This document shows, piece by piece, positions 1 to 8,051 of a stretch of 64,000 nucleotides of DNA. Origin of the DNA: Sphingomonas taxi (lineage in GTDB: Bacteria; Pseudomonadota; Alphaproteobacteria; Sphingomonadales; Sphingomonadaceae). Position numbers and translations under genes: made by a program. Position 1 is the stretch's first letter. Every line of letters begins with the position of its first letter. The stretch lies in the NCBI GenBank assembly GCA_003243195.1, contig QFQI01000007.1, forward strand, positions 69,337 through 133,336, read 5' to 3'. The notes beneath the pieces were generated by a model, which worked only from the letters and a program-made list of their open reading frames with translations, ran no database searches and was not told where the DNA came from.

Positions 1-249
1 CTGCGCGCCCAGATCGAGCGACACGGGGTCGCCGAAGCGGAAATGGTCGCCCGCGACCCGCTGCACCGTGACCGGATGCGCCTTCGTCCACAGCCGCCCG
101 TCGGACCAGTTGAGATCCTCCGCGGCGTAATGGAACAGCCGGTGGCCGCGCGCCTGCGCCGCGAGCATCAGCGCGAAGGTGGAATCGCCCGCGATGTTGA
201 TCTGGTCGAGCGGGTCCATCTGGACGGCGACGGAAAGCGGCTGGGTCAT
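1..249 (-). CDS. gshB: Glutathione synthetase, N-terminal part (cut by window edge)
   Basis: The 83 visible residues begin MTQPLSVAVQMDPLDQINIA and continue with GDSTFALMLAAQARGH, the highly conserved N-terminus of prokaryotic glutathione synthetase (the VAVQMDP...INIAGDSTFALM signature). The enzyme joins gamma-glutamylcysteine and glycine using ATP in the cytosol; the ATP-grasp domain lies outside the window. The start ATG reads from base 249 downwards. It lies 32 bases downstream of yraN on the same strand, and a yraN-gshB pair is common in alphaproteobacteria, so the two are probably co-transcribed. Identification is secure from the N-terminus alone; nothing can be said about the integrity of the rest. 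Confidence 0.93.
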   Translation of the reverse strand, partial: MTQPLSVAVQMDPLDQINIAGDSTFALMLAAQARGHRLFHYAAEDLNWSDGRLWTKAHPVTVQRVAGDHFRFGDPVSLDLGAQ

Positions 250-281
250 GGCGGGGGATGTAGGGGGCGGGGGCGCGGCTG

Positions 282-662
282 TCAGTAGCCGATCCACGCA
301 TTCTCGATATGGCGCGGGCGGGTGCCGGGGGCGAGCAGGATCACGTCGACGCGGATATCCTCGCCGACGGTGGCGTAGCGCGGCATCAGCGCCTCGGCCG
401 CCGCGGCGACGCGGGCGAGGCGGCGCTGGTCGATCGCATGATCCAGCCCGGCGGCGGTGCGGCGCGCCTTGACCTCGACGAAGGCGATCAGCGCGCCCTT
501 TTTCGCGATCAGGTCCACCTCGCCGAGCGGCGTGCGGACGCGGCGATCGAGGATCGACCAGCCTTTCAGCCGCAGCCACCACCCCGCCAGCCGCTCCCCG
601 CGCCGCCCGGCTTCCTCCGCGATGCGACGATCGCGGACGGGACGTGGGACGGGTCGACGCAT
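282..662 (-). CDS. yraN: YraN/UPF0102 family nuclease-like protein
   Basis: This 126-residue protein has the UPF0102 pattern: an N-terminal segment GERLAGWWLRLKGW, then RVRTPLGEVDLIAKKG and AFVEVKARR, which match the G-E-[IV]-D-[LI]-[IV] and [FV]-V-E-V-K motifs of an endonuclease-like (Holliday-junction-resolvase) fold. The acidic residues of GEVDLIA and VEVK are the expected metal ligands. The exact function of the family is not established. The start at 662 (MRRPVPRPVRD) gives normal family length; an upstream in-frame ATG at 833 would add 57 residues running through a repeat element and is rejected. It is near rsmI and an LpoA-like gene, as in E. coli (yraL-lpoA-yraN), and precedes gshB. 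Confidence 0.9.
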   Translation of the reverse strand: MRRPVPRPVRDRRIAEEAGRRGERLAGWWLRLKGWSILDRRVRTPLGEVDLIAKKGALIAFVEVKARRTAAGLDHAIDQRRLARVAAAAEALMPRYATVGEDIRVDVILLAPGTRPRHIENAWIGY

Positions 663-730
663 GGTGAAACGATGGCCGGAGAGGCCCGGCGGCGCAAGGG
701 CAGGTGACGGTGATTCGCGCGCGGCGGCGG

Positions 731-872
731 CGCGGAAGTTGACAAAGATCACACTACGTCGGCGTCGGAATGCCCCCCGCGCGATCATCCCGTCCGGCGC
801 GGTCGTGCGGGAGCGGGTGACGTGATCGGGCATCGGCAGCGATGGTAATGGAAGACGACGATGTAGGACAGC
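731..872. repeat. Structured intergenic element, copy 1 of 2
   Basis: This lies in the 313-base gap 663-975, the only gene-free stretch above 300 bases. It starts with GCGGAAGTTGACAAAG then (A/C)TCACACTACGTCGG and ends with GCGATGGT, a short variable stretch and CGATGTAGGACAGC. The same two ends occur in the same order at 38589-38723, 122 versus 115 bases apart. The inner edges, CTACGTCG (754-761) and CGATGTAG (859-866), can pair over 8 bp with one G-U in both copies, and each copy has its own internal GC hairpin, so the unit looks like a structured RNA or mobile palindromic unit. Both copies sit directly upstream of a minus-strand gene (yraN here, purB there). A TTGACA hexamer lies in the conserved part. 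Function is unknown. Confidence 0.75.
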
Positions 873-975
873 GGACGCCCGAGGCCGGATGACACGCGGT
901 CGATCCAGCCGGTAGCGCGAACCCGGTCCTTGAGCGGCATCCGGGTGACGCCGCAGGCCGGCGTGGCGGAACCTG

Positions 976-1830
976 TCAGGCGTCGTCGCCCGCCTTCATC
1001 TCCAGCGCGCGCGCGTACAGCGCCTTGCGGTCCAGCCCCAGCGCCTTCGCCACCTCGCCCGCCGCCTTCGATGCCGGCAGGCGCTCCAGCGCCGCCGCCA
1101 GCGCGGCGTCGGCATCCTGCTCGCTGGCCGGGGCGGGGGGATCGGGCGGCGCGACGACCACCACGATCTCGCCCCTGGGCGGCGCATCGGCGTAGCGGGC
1201 CGCCAGCGTCGACAGCGTGCCGGTGACGGCTTCCTCGAACTTCTTGGTGATCTCGCGCGTCACCGCCGCCTCGCGATCGCCCAGCCCGGCCGCCAGCGCC
1301 GCGAGGCACGCCGCGAGCCGTGGCCCGGATTCGTAGATCACCAGCGTCGCGCGGATCGCGGCGACCTCGGCGATCGCGGTGGCGCGCGCCTGTTCCCTGG
1401 CGGGCAGGAAGCCCAGGAACAGGAAACGATCGGTCGGCAGCCCCGCCAGCGTCAGCGCCGCCACCGCCGCGCACGGGCCGGGCACGGTCACGACCTGCCG
1501 GCCGGCGGCCCGCGCCTCGCGCACCAGCTTGAAGCCGGGATCGGAGATCAGCGGGGTGCCCGCGTCGGAGACCAGCGCCACCACCTCGGTCGCCATGCGC
1601 GCGATCAGCGTCGGCCGCACCTGTTCGGCATTGTGATCGTGATACGGCGTCATCGGGCGCTTCGTGCCAATGTGGCGCAGCAGCCCGGCGGTGACGCGCG
1701 TGTCCTCCACCGCGATCACGTCGGCGTGCGCCAGCACATGCGCGGCGCGCGCGGAGAGATCGCCGAGATTGCCGATCGGGGTCGCGACGATGTAGAGGCC
1801 GGGGATCAAAGGGTTCACGGGAGTTGTCAT
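976..1830 (-). CDS. rsmI: 16S rRNA 2'-O-ribose C1402 methyltransferase
   Basis: The 284-residue protein carries the RsmI/tetrapyrrole-methylase signatures: GLYIVATPIGNLGDLSARA, then AVEDTR, the LVSDAGTPLISDPG motif and TVPGPCAAVAAL. RsmI methylates the 2'-O of C1402 in 16S rRNA using S-adenosylmethionine and so tunes decoding at the P site. ATG at 1830 is the first good start, but there is no clear Shine-Dalgarno and a GTG 12 bases further in (GTGAACCC) is a fair alternative. If 1830 is right, the start codon shares bases with that of the divergent LpoA-like gene. The E. coli orthologue yraL is likewise divergent from lpoA. Confidence 0.95.
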   Translation of the reverse strand: MTTPVNPLIPGLYIVATPIGNLGDLSARAAHVLAHADVIAVEDTRVTAGLLRHIGTKRPMTPYHDHNAEQVRPTLIARMATEVVALVSDAGTPLISDPGFKLVREARAAGRQVVTVPGPCAAVAALTLAGLPTDRFLFLGFLPAREQARATAIAEVAAIRATLVIYESGPRLAACLAALAAGLGDREAAVTREITKKFEEAVTGTLSTLAARYADAPPRGEIVVVVAPPDPPAPASEQDADAALAAALERLPASKAAGEVAKALGLDRKALYARALEMKAGDDA

Positions 1831-3031
1831 GGCAGAGGCGATCGGGCGACCGCAATGGTCCGGTGCGTTTTCGCGAGCATTGGCGGTCGCGGCCGCGCTG
1901 CTGCTGGGCGCCTGCTCCACGGTGGTGCCGCGCGGGCCGGTGCAGACCGCGCCGACGCGGCCGGTCGCGCCACCCCCGCGCGACACCGCGCCGGAGGTGG
2001 TGACCGGCTTGCCGCAGGATGCCGCGCGCAACCGCGTCGCACTGCTGGTGCCGCTGTCGGGCAGCAACGGCGGGGTCGGGCGCAGCCTGGCCAATGCCAC
2101 GCAGCTCGCGCTGCTCGACACCCGCAACCAGCAGGTGCGCATCACCAGCTACGACACCGCGACCGGCGCGGGCGCGGCGGCGACGCGCGCGATCCGCGAG
2201 GGCGCGCAACTGATCCTGGGGCCGCTGCTGGCCGAGGACGTGCGCGCGGTCGCGCCGATCGCGCGCGCGGCGAAGGTGCCGGTGCTGTCCTTCTCCAACG
2301 ACACCGACGTGGCGGGCAATGGCGCCTATGTGCTGGGCTATGCCCCGGCGCAGGCGATCGAGCGCGTCGTGCGCTACGCCAGCGGTCGCGGGATCGGCGA
2401 GTTCGGCGGGCTGGTGCCCAATGCGCTGTACGGCAGCCGCGCGTCGACCGCCTTCCTGCGCGCGGTCGAACAGGCCGGGGGCAAGGTGGTGTCGCTCCAG
2501 ACCTATGATCGCGGGCCGGGCGCGCTGGGCGCGGCGGTGCGGCGCATGGACAAGGACGCGCCGTTCGAGGCGGTGCTGGTCGCCGATGGCGCGGCGACCG
2601 CCGCGACCGCGGTGCCGCTGCTGCGCCGCGCCAGCCCCTCGACGCAGATCCTGGGCACCGAGCTGTGGAACTCCGACGGCGCGGCGGCCTCCTCGGCTGC
2701 GCTGAACGGGGCGTGGTTCGCCAGCGTGCCCGACACGCTGTACCGCCAATATGCGCGCAACTATCGCACCCGCTTCAACGCCGCGCCGTATCGCCTGTCG
2801 AGCCTGGGCTATGATTCGGTGCTGCTGGTGGTGCGGATCGCGCGCGACTGGCGGCCGGGAACGCCGTTCCCGGAGAACCGGCTGCGCGATGCGGACGGCT
2901 TCGCCGGGATCGACGGCGCGTTCCGTTTCGGGCGCGACAATGTCGCCGAACGCGCGCTGGAGGTGCAGGAGATCCGTGGCGGCGATACGGTGACCGTCTC
3001 CCCGGCCCCGACCGGGTTCGCGGAGCGGTAG
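1829..3031 (+). CDS. LpoA-like lipoprotein, penicillin-binding protein activator
   Basis: This 400-residue protein starts with a lipoprotein signal, ending in the lipobox LLLGAC (Cys at about residue 30), followed by a Pro/Ala-rich linker. The rest is a periplasmic-binding-protein fold like the C-terminal half of LpoA: VALLVPLSGSNGGVGRSLAN, a LGPLLAEDVRAV segment, and LSFSNDTDVAGNGAYVLG. LpoA activates class A penicillin-binding proteins from the outer membrane; in alphaproteobacteria this shorter form lacks the N-terminal TPR domain. A GGAG Shine-Dalgarno sits 5 bases before ATG 1829. It is divergent from rsmI with no spacer and ends 12 bases from the convergent hemW. The specific partner PBP is inferred, not shown. 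Confidence 0.85.
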   Translation: MAEAIGRPQWSGAFSRALAVAAALLLGACSTVVPRGPVQTAPTRPVAPPPRDTAPEVVTGLPQDAARNRVALLVPLSGSNGGVGRSLANATQLALLDTRNQQVRITSYDTATGAGAAATRAIREGAQLILGPLLAEDVRAVAPIARAAKVPVLSFSNDTDVAGNGAYVLGYAPAQAIERVVRYASGRGIGEFGGLVPNALYGSRASTAFLRAVEQAGGKVVSLQTYDRGPGALGAAVRRMDKDAPFEAVLVADGAATAATAVPLLRRASPSTQILGTELWNSDGAAASSAALNGAWFASVPDTLYRQYARNYRTRFNAAPYRLSSLGYDSVLLVVRIARDWRPGTPFPENRLRDADGFAGIDGAFRFGRDNVAERALEVQEIRGGDTVTVSPAPTGFAER

Positions 3032-3043
3032 CGCGCGATCGGG

Positions 3044-4204
3044 CTACGCCGCCACCGCATCGGCGGTGACGACGCGCGGCAGGATCGCGTCGAGCAGGAT
3101 CATCCCCGCCTCGGTCACGCGCAGCCGCGCGCCGTCGCGCTCGATCAGGCCGGGCAGCGCGGCGATGGCGGCGGGATCGACCAGCGCGGCGACCGGCAGG
3201 CCGCTCATCGCCGCGATCGCGTCGAGATCGACCCCCTCCGCCAGCCGCAACCCCATCAGCAGCGCCTCGCTGGCGCGCGTGGCGGGGTCGAGCGGCTCCT
3301 CGCTTTCGATGCCGTGGCCGTTGCGCGCGATCGCGGCCAGCCAGTTCTCGGGCTTGCGGCGGCGCAAGGTGGCGAGCCGCTGGCGCCGGCCGTGCGCGCC
3401 GGGGCCGATGCCGACGTAATCGCGGTAGCGCCAGTAGGCGAGGTTGTGGCGACTCTCCGCGCCGGGGCGCGCGTGGTTGGAAATCTCATAGGCGGGCAGC
3501 CCGGCCGCGGCGGTGCGGGCGCGGGTCAGCTCGAACAGGTCGGCGGCCGCGTCGCCATCGGGGATCGTCAGCCGTCCCGCCGCCGCCTCCGTGGCGAAGC
3601 GCGTGCCCGGCTCGATCGTCAACTGGTAGAGCGACAGATGTTCGGTGCCGAACGACAGCGCGCGCGCCAGCTCCGCTTCCCAGCCGGCGAGCGACTGGCC
3701 GGGGCGGGCGTAGATCAGGTCGAAGCTGACCCGCGCGAAATGCCCCTGCGCGACATCGAGCGCGCCCAGCCCCTCGCGCACGTCGTGCGCGCGGCCGAGA
3801 AAGGCGAGCGCGGCGTCGTCGAGCGCCTGCAACCCCAGCGAGACGCGATTGACGCCGGCGGCGGCGATGTCCGCGAAGCGCGCCGCCTCGACCGAGGAGG
3901 GATTGGCCTCCAGCGTGATCTCCAGTCCGTCGACGGGCGGCCAGGCGGCGGTGGCGGCGTCGATCAGCGCCGCGACGGTCGCGGGCGGCATCAGCGAGGG
4001 CGTGCCGCCCCCGAAGAAGATCGACCCCAGCCGCCGCCCCGGCAGCAGCGCCGCCTCGTGCGCCAGATCGGCGAGCAGCGCGGCATGCCATTGCGCCTCG
4101 TCCACGGTCGCGCGGACATGGCTGTTGAAGTCGCAATACGGACATTTCGAGACGCAGAACGGCCAGTGGATGTACAGCGCCAGCGGCGGGGAGGGGGAAG
4201 CCAT
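3044..4204 (-). CDS. hemW: HemW-type radical SAM heme chaperone
   Basis: The 386-residue protein opens with ALYIHWPFCVSKCPYCDFNS, containing the CxxxCxxC radical-SAM cluster motif and the HemW-typical Tyr and His. GGGTPSLM and the ITLEANPSS strand follow, and a C-terminal winged-helix segment (RLRVTEAGMILLD) completes the HemN-like architecture. It was long annotated as oxygen-independent coproporphyrinogen oxidase but belongs to the HemW group, which hands heme to respiratory enzymes. Start ATG 4204 gives the usual length; an upstream in-frame ATG (MALAPAHRH) is possible but adds non-conserved residues. hemW and rdgB are neighbours in E. coli; here a CAP gene separates them. Confidence 0.94.
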   Translation of the reverse strand: MASPSPPLALYIHWPFCVSKCPYCDFNSHVRATVDEAQWHAALLADLAHEAALLPGRRLGSIFFGGGTPSLMPPATVAALIDAATAAWPPVDGLEITLEANPSSVEAARFADIAAAGVNRVSLGLQALDDAALAFLGRAHDVREGLGALDVAQGHFARVSFDLIYARPGQSLAGWEAELARALSFGTEHLSLYQLTIEPGTRFATEAAAGRLTIPDGDAAADLFELTRARTAAAGLPAYEISNHARPGAESRHNLAYWRYRDYVGIGPGAHGRRQRLATLRRRKPENWLAAIARNGHGIESEEPLDPATRASEALLMGLRLAEGVDLDAIAAMSGLPVAALVDPAAIAALPGLIERDGARLRVTEAGMILLDAILPRVVTADAVAA

Positions 4205-4278
4205 GATGCGCGCGATATGGCGGTGCGCGGGCGCAAGCGCCATGGTCCGTATCGGGTCACGCTTACCTATGTGAAGGA

Positions 4279-4848
4279 TTGTCGCGTGCGCGGCGCTGGT
4301 GCATCGCGCGGCGGATGGCTGTTCTGTTCGCATTGCTGGTGTCGCTGCCCATGGCGGAGCCGGCACCCGAATGGCGGATGAAGCGGACGGTCGCGGCGCG
4401 CGGCGAGGCGCTGCTGCAACGCGCGATGCTGGAGGCGCACAATCGCGCGCGCGGCGCGCTGGGGCTGCCGCCACTGGCGTGGAGCGCCGCGCTGGCGACG
4501 GCGGCGCGCGGCCAGGCGCAGGAGATGGCGCGCAGCGGACGCTTCGCGCATGCCGAGCAGCCGGCGGGCGCCGGGTGGCAGGGCGAAAACCTGTTCGCCG
4601 GCACGCGCGGCGCGTATGACTATGGCGAGATGGTGGACATGTGGCTGGACGAGCGCCGCGACTTCGTGAACCGCGCGGCACCCGGGTTCAGCCGCACCGG
4701 ACGCTGGCAGGACGTGGTGCATTATGCGCAGATCGTCTGGCGCACCACCACCGCGGTCGGCTGCGCCATGGCCACGGGGCGCGATGACGATTTCCTGGTG
4801 TGCCGCTACGCGCCCGGCGGCGACGTGCGGGGCGAGCGGGCCTATTAG
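4279..4848 (+). CDS. CAP/SCP-domain extracellular protein
   Basis: This is a small exported protein of about 189 residues. After a basic start and hydrophobic segment (MAVLFALLVSLPMAEP) comes a CAP (SCP/PR-1-like) domain: MLEAHNRARGALGLPPLAWS, FAHAE, GENLF, MVDMWLDERRDFV and VVHYAQIVWRTTTAVGCAMA. The His and Glu of these motifs form the conserved CAP cavity. Two Cys near the end could form a disulfide. Function is unknown beyond a likely periplasmic or secreted location. The start is unsure: TTG 4279 gives a normal signal peptide with Arg-rich n-region, while ATG 4315 removes that region. It is divergent from hemW and convergent with rdgB, with a GGGGC/GCCCC hairpin at 4880-4898 between the ends. 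Confidence 0.85.
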   Translation: MSRARRWCIARRMAVLFALLVSLPMAEPAPEWRMKRTVAARGEALLQRAMLEAHNRARGALGLPPLAWSAALATAARGQAQEMARSGRFAHAEQPAGAGWQGENLFAGTRGAYDYGEMVDMWLDERRDFVNRAAPGFSRTGRWQDVVHYAQIVWRTTTAVGCAMATGRDDDFLVCRYAPGGDVRGERAY

Positions 4849-4910
4849 CGGGCGACGCCGACGTGGCGGGATGCGAAGAGGGGCGATGCATGTGCCCCGC
4901 CCCGAGCAGA

Positions 4911-5537
4911 TCAGAACACCGCCGCCACCAGTTGCCGGAAGGCGTCGCCGCGGTGGCTGATCGCGTTCTTGGCCGGTTCGTCCATCTCGCCGAACGTCCG
5001 GGCGTGGCCGACCGGCTGGAACACCGGGTCATAGCCATGTCCCTTGTCGCCGCGCGGCGGCCAGACCAATGTGCCGTCGACGCGCCCTTCGAACCATTCA
5101 ACATGGCCGTCGGGCCACGCCAGCGCCAGCGCGCAGATGAAATGCGCGTCGCGCGCGGCGGTGGGATCGGCGGACAATTTGTCCTCGACCAGCCGCATCG
5201 CATGGCCGAAATCCTTGTCCGGTCCCCCCCAGCGCGCCGAGAAGATGCCGGGATCGCCGCCCAGCGCATCGACGCACAGGCCGCTGTCGTCGGCCAGCGC
5301 GGGCAGGCCCGACAGGTCGGCGGCGGCGCGCGCCTTCAGCTCGGCGTTCATCACGAAGGTGGTGCCGGTTTCCTCCGGCTCGGGCAGGTCGAGCGCCGCC
5401 GCCGATACGACCTCCAGCCCGCGGCCGTCCAGCAGCGCCCCGATCTCGCGCACCTTGCCGGCATTGTGGCTGGCGATCACCAGCTTGCCGGGGGCAAGCT
5501 TGCGAATCGCCTGCGGCTGGTCGCCCTCGCCGCTCAT
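4911..5537 (-). CDS. rdgB: XTP/dITP pyrophosphatase (Ham1/RdgB)
   Basis: The 208-residue protein has the Ham1 motifs: LVIASHNAGKVREI near residue 18, then ALADDSGLCVDALGG, PGIFSARWGG, and near the end YDPVFQP and SHRGDAFRQL. RdgB hydrolyses XTP, dITP and ITP to the monophosphate and removes deaminated purines from the nucleotide pool. Its start codon overlaps the rph stop by 4 bases (ATGA), so the two are translationally coupled in one minus-strand operon rph-rdgB. An acidic, Gln-containing N-terminal tail (MSGEGDQPQ) precedes the conserved core. Confidence 0.96.
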   Translation of the reverse strand: MSGEGDQPQAIRKLAPGKLVIASHNAGKVREIGALLDGRGLEVVSAAALDLPEPEETGTTFVMNAELKARAAADLSGLPALADDSGLCVDALGGDPGIFSARWGGPDKDFGHAMRLVEDKLSADPTAARDAHFICALALAWPDGHVEWFEGRVDGTLVWPPRGDKGHGYDPVFQPVGHARTFGEMDEPAKNAISHRGDAFRQLVAAVF

Positions 5538-6247
5538 GCGACCGCCTTCGCCTGCGCCGCGAAGATCTCCGCGCAGCCGATCCGCGACAGGCGCAGCAGC
5601 CGCAGCAGCGCTTCCTCGTCATAGGTGGCATGCTCGGCGGTCGCCTGCGCCTCGGCGATATGGCCGTTTTCGAGCAGCACGAAATTGGCATCGGCGTCGG
5701 CGTTCGAATCCTCGTCATAGTCGAGGTCGAGCACCGGCGTGCCCTGATAGATGCCGCACGACACCGCGGCGACCTTCTGCCGGATCGGGTCCGCCGTCAG
5801 CTTGCCATTGGCGAGCAGCGCGTCCACCGCGAGCCGCAACGCGACCCATGCGCCCGAGATCGACGCGGTGCGCGTGCCGCCGTCGGCCTGGATCACGTCG
5901 CAGTCCAGCGTGATCTGCCGTTCGCCCAGCAGCGTCATGTCGGTGACCGCGCGCAGCGAGCGCCCGATCAGCCGCTGGATCTCCTGCGTGCGGCCGGACT
6001 GCTTGCCCTTCGCCGCCTCGCGGCTGCTGCGCGTGTGGGTGGCGCGCGGGAGCATGCCATATTCGGCCGTCACCCAGCCCTGGCCCTTGCCGCGCAGGAA
6101 CGGCGGCACGCGCTCCTCGATGGAGGCGGTGACGAGCACCCTGGTATCGCCGAAGCCGATCAGCACCGAACCTTCGGCATGGCGCGTGAAGCGCGGCTCG
6201 ATGGTGATGGGGCGCATCTGGTCGGGGGTGCGGCCGCTGGGGCGCAT
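5534..6247 (-). CDS. rph: Ribonuclease PH
   Basis: The 237-residue protein begins MRPSGRTPDQMRPITIEPRF, the classic RNase PH start, followed by AEGSVLIGFGDTRVL, VTAEYGMLPRATHTR, EIQRLIGRSLRA and the DVIQADGGTRTASISGA core. RNase PH is a phosphate-dependent 3' exoribonuclease that trims tRNA precursors. A strong GAGGAGAG Shine-Dalgarno precedes ATG 6247. It is divergent from hrcA across a 107-base gap and is followed by the overlapping rdgB. The length is normal and all expected catalytic Arg and Asp residues appear present. Confidence 0.97.
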   Translation of the reverse strand: MRPSGRTPDQMRPITIEPRFTRHAEGSVLIGFGDTRVLVTASIEERVPPFLRGKGQGWVTAEYGMLPRATHTRSSREAAKGKQSGRTQEIQRLIGRSLRAVTDMTLLGERQITLDCDVIQADGGTRTASISGAWVALRLAVDALLANGKLTADPIRQKVAAVSCGIYQGTPVLDLDYDEDSNADADANFVLLENGHIAEAQATAEHATYDEEALLRLLRLSRIGCAEIFAAQAKAVA

Positions 6248-6354
6248 TCAACTCTCCTCAAGGTCGGATCGCGCACGCCCTAGCCGGGTTGATGCGCGGG
6301 CGCCAGCGGCAAGGAACCGCGCCAGCGAACCGGCGCCAGGGGAGATGTGCATCG

Positions 6355-7452
6355 GTGAAGAAGACGACCCTGTTGAGCCGCGCGACGCGCGCGCATACAT
6401 CGACGGGCGTGACACCCTCGCTGCCGATCGCCGAACTCACCGACCGCGCGCGCGATATCTTCCGCCGCGTGGTGGACGGCTATCTGGAAAGCGGGCAGCC
6501 GGTGGGATCGCGCACGCTGGCGCAGGCCGGGCTGAACCTGTCGCCGGCGTCGATCCGCGGCGTGCTGGCGCAACTGGAGATGCTGGGGCTGCTGGCCGCG
6601 CCGCACACCTCGGCCGGGCGGATGCCGACCGAGGCGGGGCTGCGGCTGTTCGTCGACGGGATGATGCAGGCGCACGAGCCGACCAGCGACGAGCGCGCGC
6701 AGATCGAGGCGCGCGCCGGCGCCGGCGGCCCGGTGGAGGAGGCGCTGGCCGCGACCACCGCCGCGCTTTCCGGCCTGTCGGCCTGCGCGGGTCTGGTGAT
6801 GGTGCCCAAGCGCGAGGCGGTGCTGCGTTCGATCGGCTTCGTGCCGCTGGGACAGGCGCAGGCGCTGGCGGTGCTGGTCGGCGAGGATGGCGCGGTCGAG
6901 AATCGCGTCGTGGACCTGCCGCCGGGCGTGGCGCCGGGCGCGCTGGTCGAGGCGGGCAATTACATGACCGCGACGCTCGCCGGGCTGACGCTGGCGGAGG
7001 CACGCGCGCGGCTGGATCGCGAACTGGCGGCGGGGCGCTCCGCGCTGGACGCGGCGGCGCGCGCGCTGGTGGAGCGCGGGCTGGCGGTCTGGAGCGAGGA
7101 CAGCGCGAGGCGCCCGGTGCTGATCGTGCGCGGGCACGGCCGGTTGCTGGACGATGCCGACAGCGCGGACGTCGACCGGGTGCGGGCCTTGCTCGACGAT
7201 CTCGACGGCAAGCAGGAGGTGGCGGCGCTGCTCGATTCGGCGCGCGCGGGCGATGCGACCCGGATCTTCATCGGCGCGGAGAACAAATTGTTCACGCTCA
7301 GCGGCTCGTCGGTGATCGCCAAGCCCTTTCGCGGCCGCGACGGTCGCGTGGTCGGGGTGGTGGGCGTGATCGGGCCGACGCGGTTGAACTACGCCCGCGT
7401 CGTGCCCATGGTGGATTTCACGGCCGCGACGCTTGCCCGCCTCGTCGGGTGA
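6355..7452 (+). CDS. hrcA: Heat-inducible transcription repressor HrcA
   Basis: About 365 residues from GTG 6355, which has a good AGGGGAGA Shine-Dalgarno about 9 bases upstream. The winged-helix N-terminus (LTDRARDIFRRVVDGYLESG, QPVGSRTLAQAGLNLSPASI) and the HTSAGRMPTEAGLRLFVD motif identify HrcA; the end (LNYARVVPMVDFTAA) is also typical. HrcA represses groE and dnaK operons by binding CIRCE; no CIRCE (TTAGCACTC-N9-GAGTGCTAA) is visible here, so this copy is not obviously self-regulated through CIRCE. It is followed after 32 bases by grpE, the usual hrcA-grpE arrangement. In-frame codons back to 6289 lack conservation. Confidence 0.95.
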   Translation: MKKTTLLSRATRAHTSTGVTPSLPIAELTDRARDIFRRVVDGYLESGQPVGSRTLAQAGLNLSPASIRGVLAQLEMLGLLAAPHTSAGRMPTEAGLRLFVDGMMQAHEPTSDERAQIEARAGAGGPVEEALAATTAALSGLSACAGLVMVPKREAVLRSIGFVPLGQAQALAVLVGEDGAVENRVVDLPPGVAPGALVEAGNYMTATLAGLTLAEARARLDRELAAGRSALDAAARALVERGLAVWSEDSARRPVLIVRGHGRLLDDADSADVDRVRALLDDLDGKQEVAALLDSARAGDATRIFIGAENKLFTLSGSSVIAKPFRGRDGRVVGVVGVIGPTRLNYARVVPMVDFTAATLARLVG

Positions 7453-7484
7453 GGGCGCGGCGTACAGCAACGAACAGGAAGCGA

Positions 7485-8051
7485 ATGACCGACAACGCCA
7501 ACCCCGCCGACGACCTGCGCCCCGAAGACCTTCGGGAAGAGACCGCCGAGGCCGCGCCCGAGGTCGCCGAACATGACGCCGCCGCCCAGCGCATCGCCGC
7601 GCTGGAGGAACAGCTCGCCGCCGCGAAGCAGGACACGCTCTACGCGCAGGCCGACATCCAGAACGTCCGCCGCCGCGCGGAAAAGGACGTCGCCGATGCG
7701 CGCGCCTATGCCGCGACGGGCTTCGCGCGCGATGTGCTGTCGGTGAGCGACAATCTGGAGCGCGCGCTGGCGGCGATCCCGGTGGAGCTGCGCGAGGACG
7801 AGCGGTTCAAGGGGCTGGTGACCGGGCTGGAAGCCACCGGGCGCGAGCTGGCGAACGTGTTCGGCCGCCACGGGCTGACCAGGATCGAGGCGCTGGGCCA
7901 GCCGCTCGACCCGAACCGTCACCAGGCGATGATGGAGATGCCCAGCGACCAGCCGGCGGGCACCGTGGTGCAGGAGATGCAGTCGGGCTGGATGATCAAG
8001 GACCGGCTGCTGCGCCCCGCGCTGGTCGGGGTGGCGAAGAAGCCGGACTGA
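7485..8051 (+). CDS. grpE: Nucleotide exchange factor GrpE
   Basis: The 188-residue protein has an acidic, disordered N-terminus, a long coiled coil (about 38-75, ALEEQLAAAKQDTLYAQADI) and the C-terminal beta-domain. Diagnostic motifs are QNVRRRAEKD, NLERAL, GRHGLTRIEALGQPLDPNRH and the final GWMIKDRLLRPALVGVAK. GrpE is the ADP/ATP exchange factor and thermosensor of DnaK. ATG 7485 follows an AGGAAG Shine-Dalgarno and lies 32 bases after hrcA, indicating one heat-shock operon. The reading frame is open for a long way upstream through hrcA, but that is only a high-GC shadow. Confidence 0.97.
   Translation: MTDNANPADDLRPEDLREETAEAAPEVAEHDAAAQRIAALEEQLAAAKQDTLYAQADIQNVRRRAEKDVADARAYAATGFARDVLSVSDNLERALAAIPVELREDERFKGLVTGLEATGRELANVFGRHGLTRIEALGQPLDPNRHQAMMEMPSDQPAGTVVQEMQSGWMIKDRLLRPALVGVAKKPD

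Noticed and set aside
738..762. TTGACA in the repeat as a promoter for a plus-strand gene
   Set aside because: No plus-strand gene follows either copy and no convincing -10 at 16-18 bases; kept only as a possibility for a free RNA.
785..2749. 654-residue open frame on the minus strand across rsmI and the LpoA-like gene
   Set aside because: Arg/Ala/Gly-rich shadow frame typical of high-GC DNA; in part it is the wrong frame of rsmI and in part antisense to the lipoprotein; no domain seen.
5700..5725. tRNA T-loop-like GTTCGAATCC
   Set aside because: It is inside the rph coding region with no cloverleaf around it.
6248..6354. CIRCE element expected near hrcA
   Set aside because: No TTAGCACTC or GAGTGCTAA half-site found in the rph-hrcA gap.
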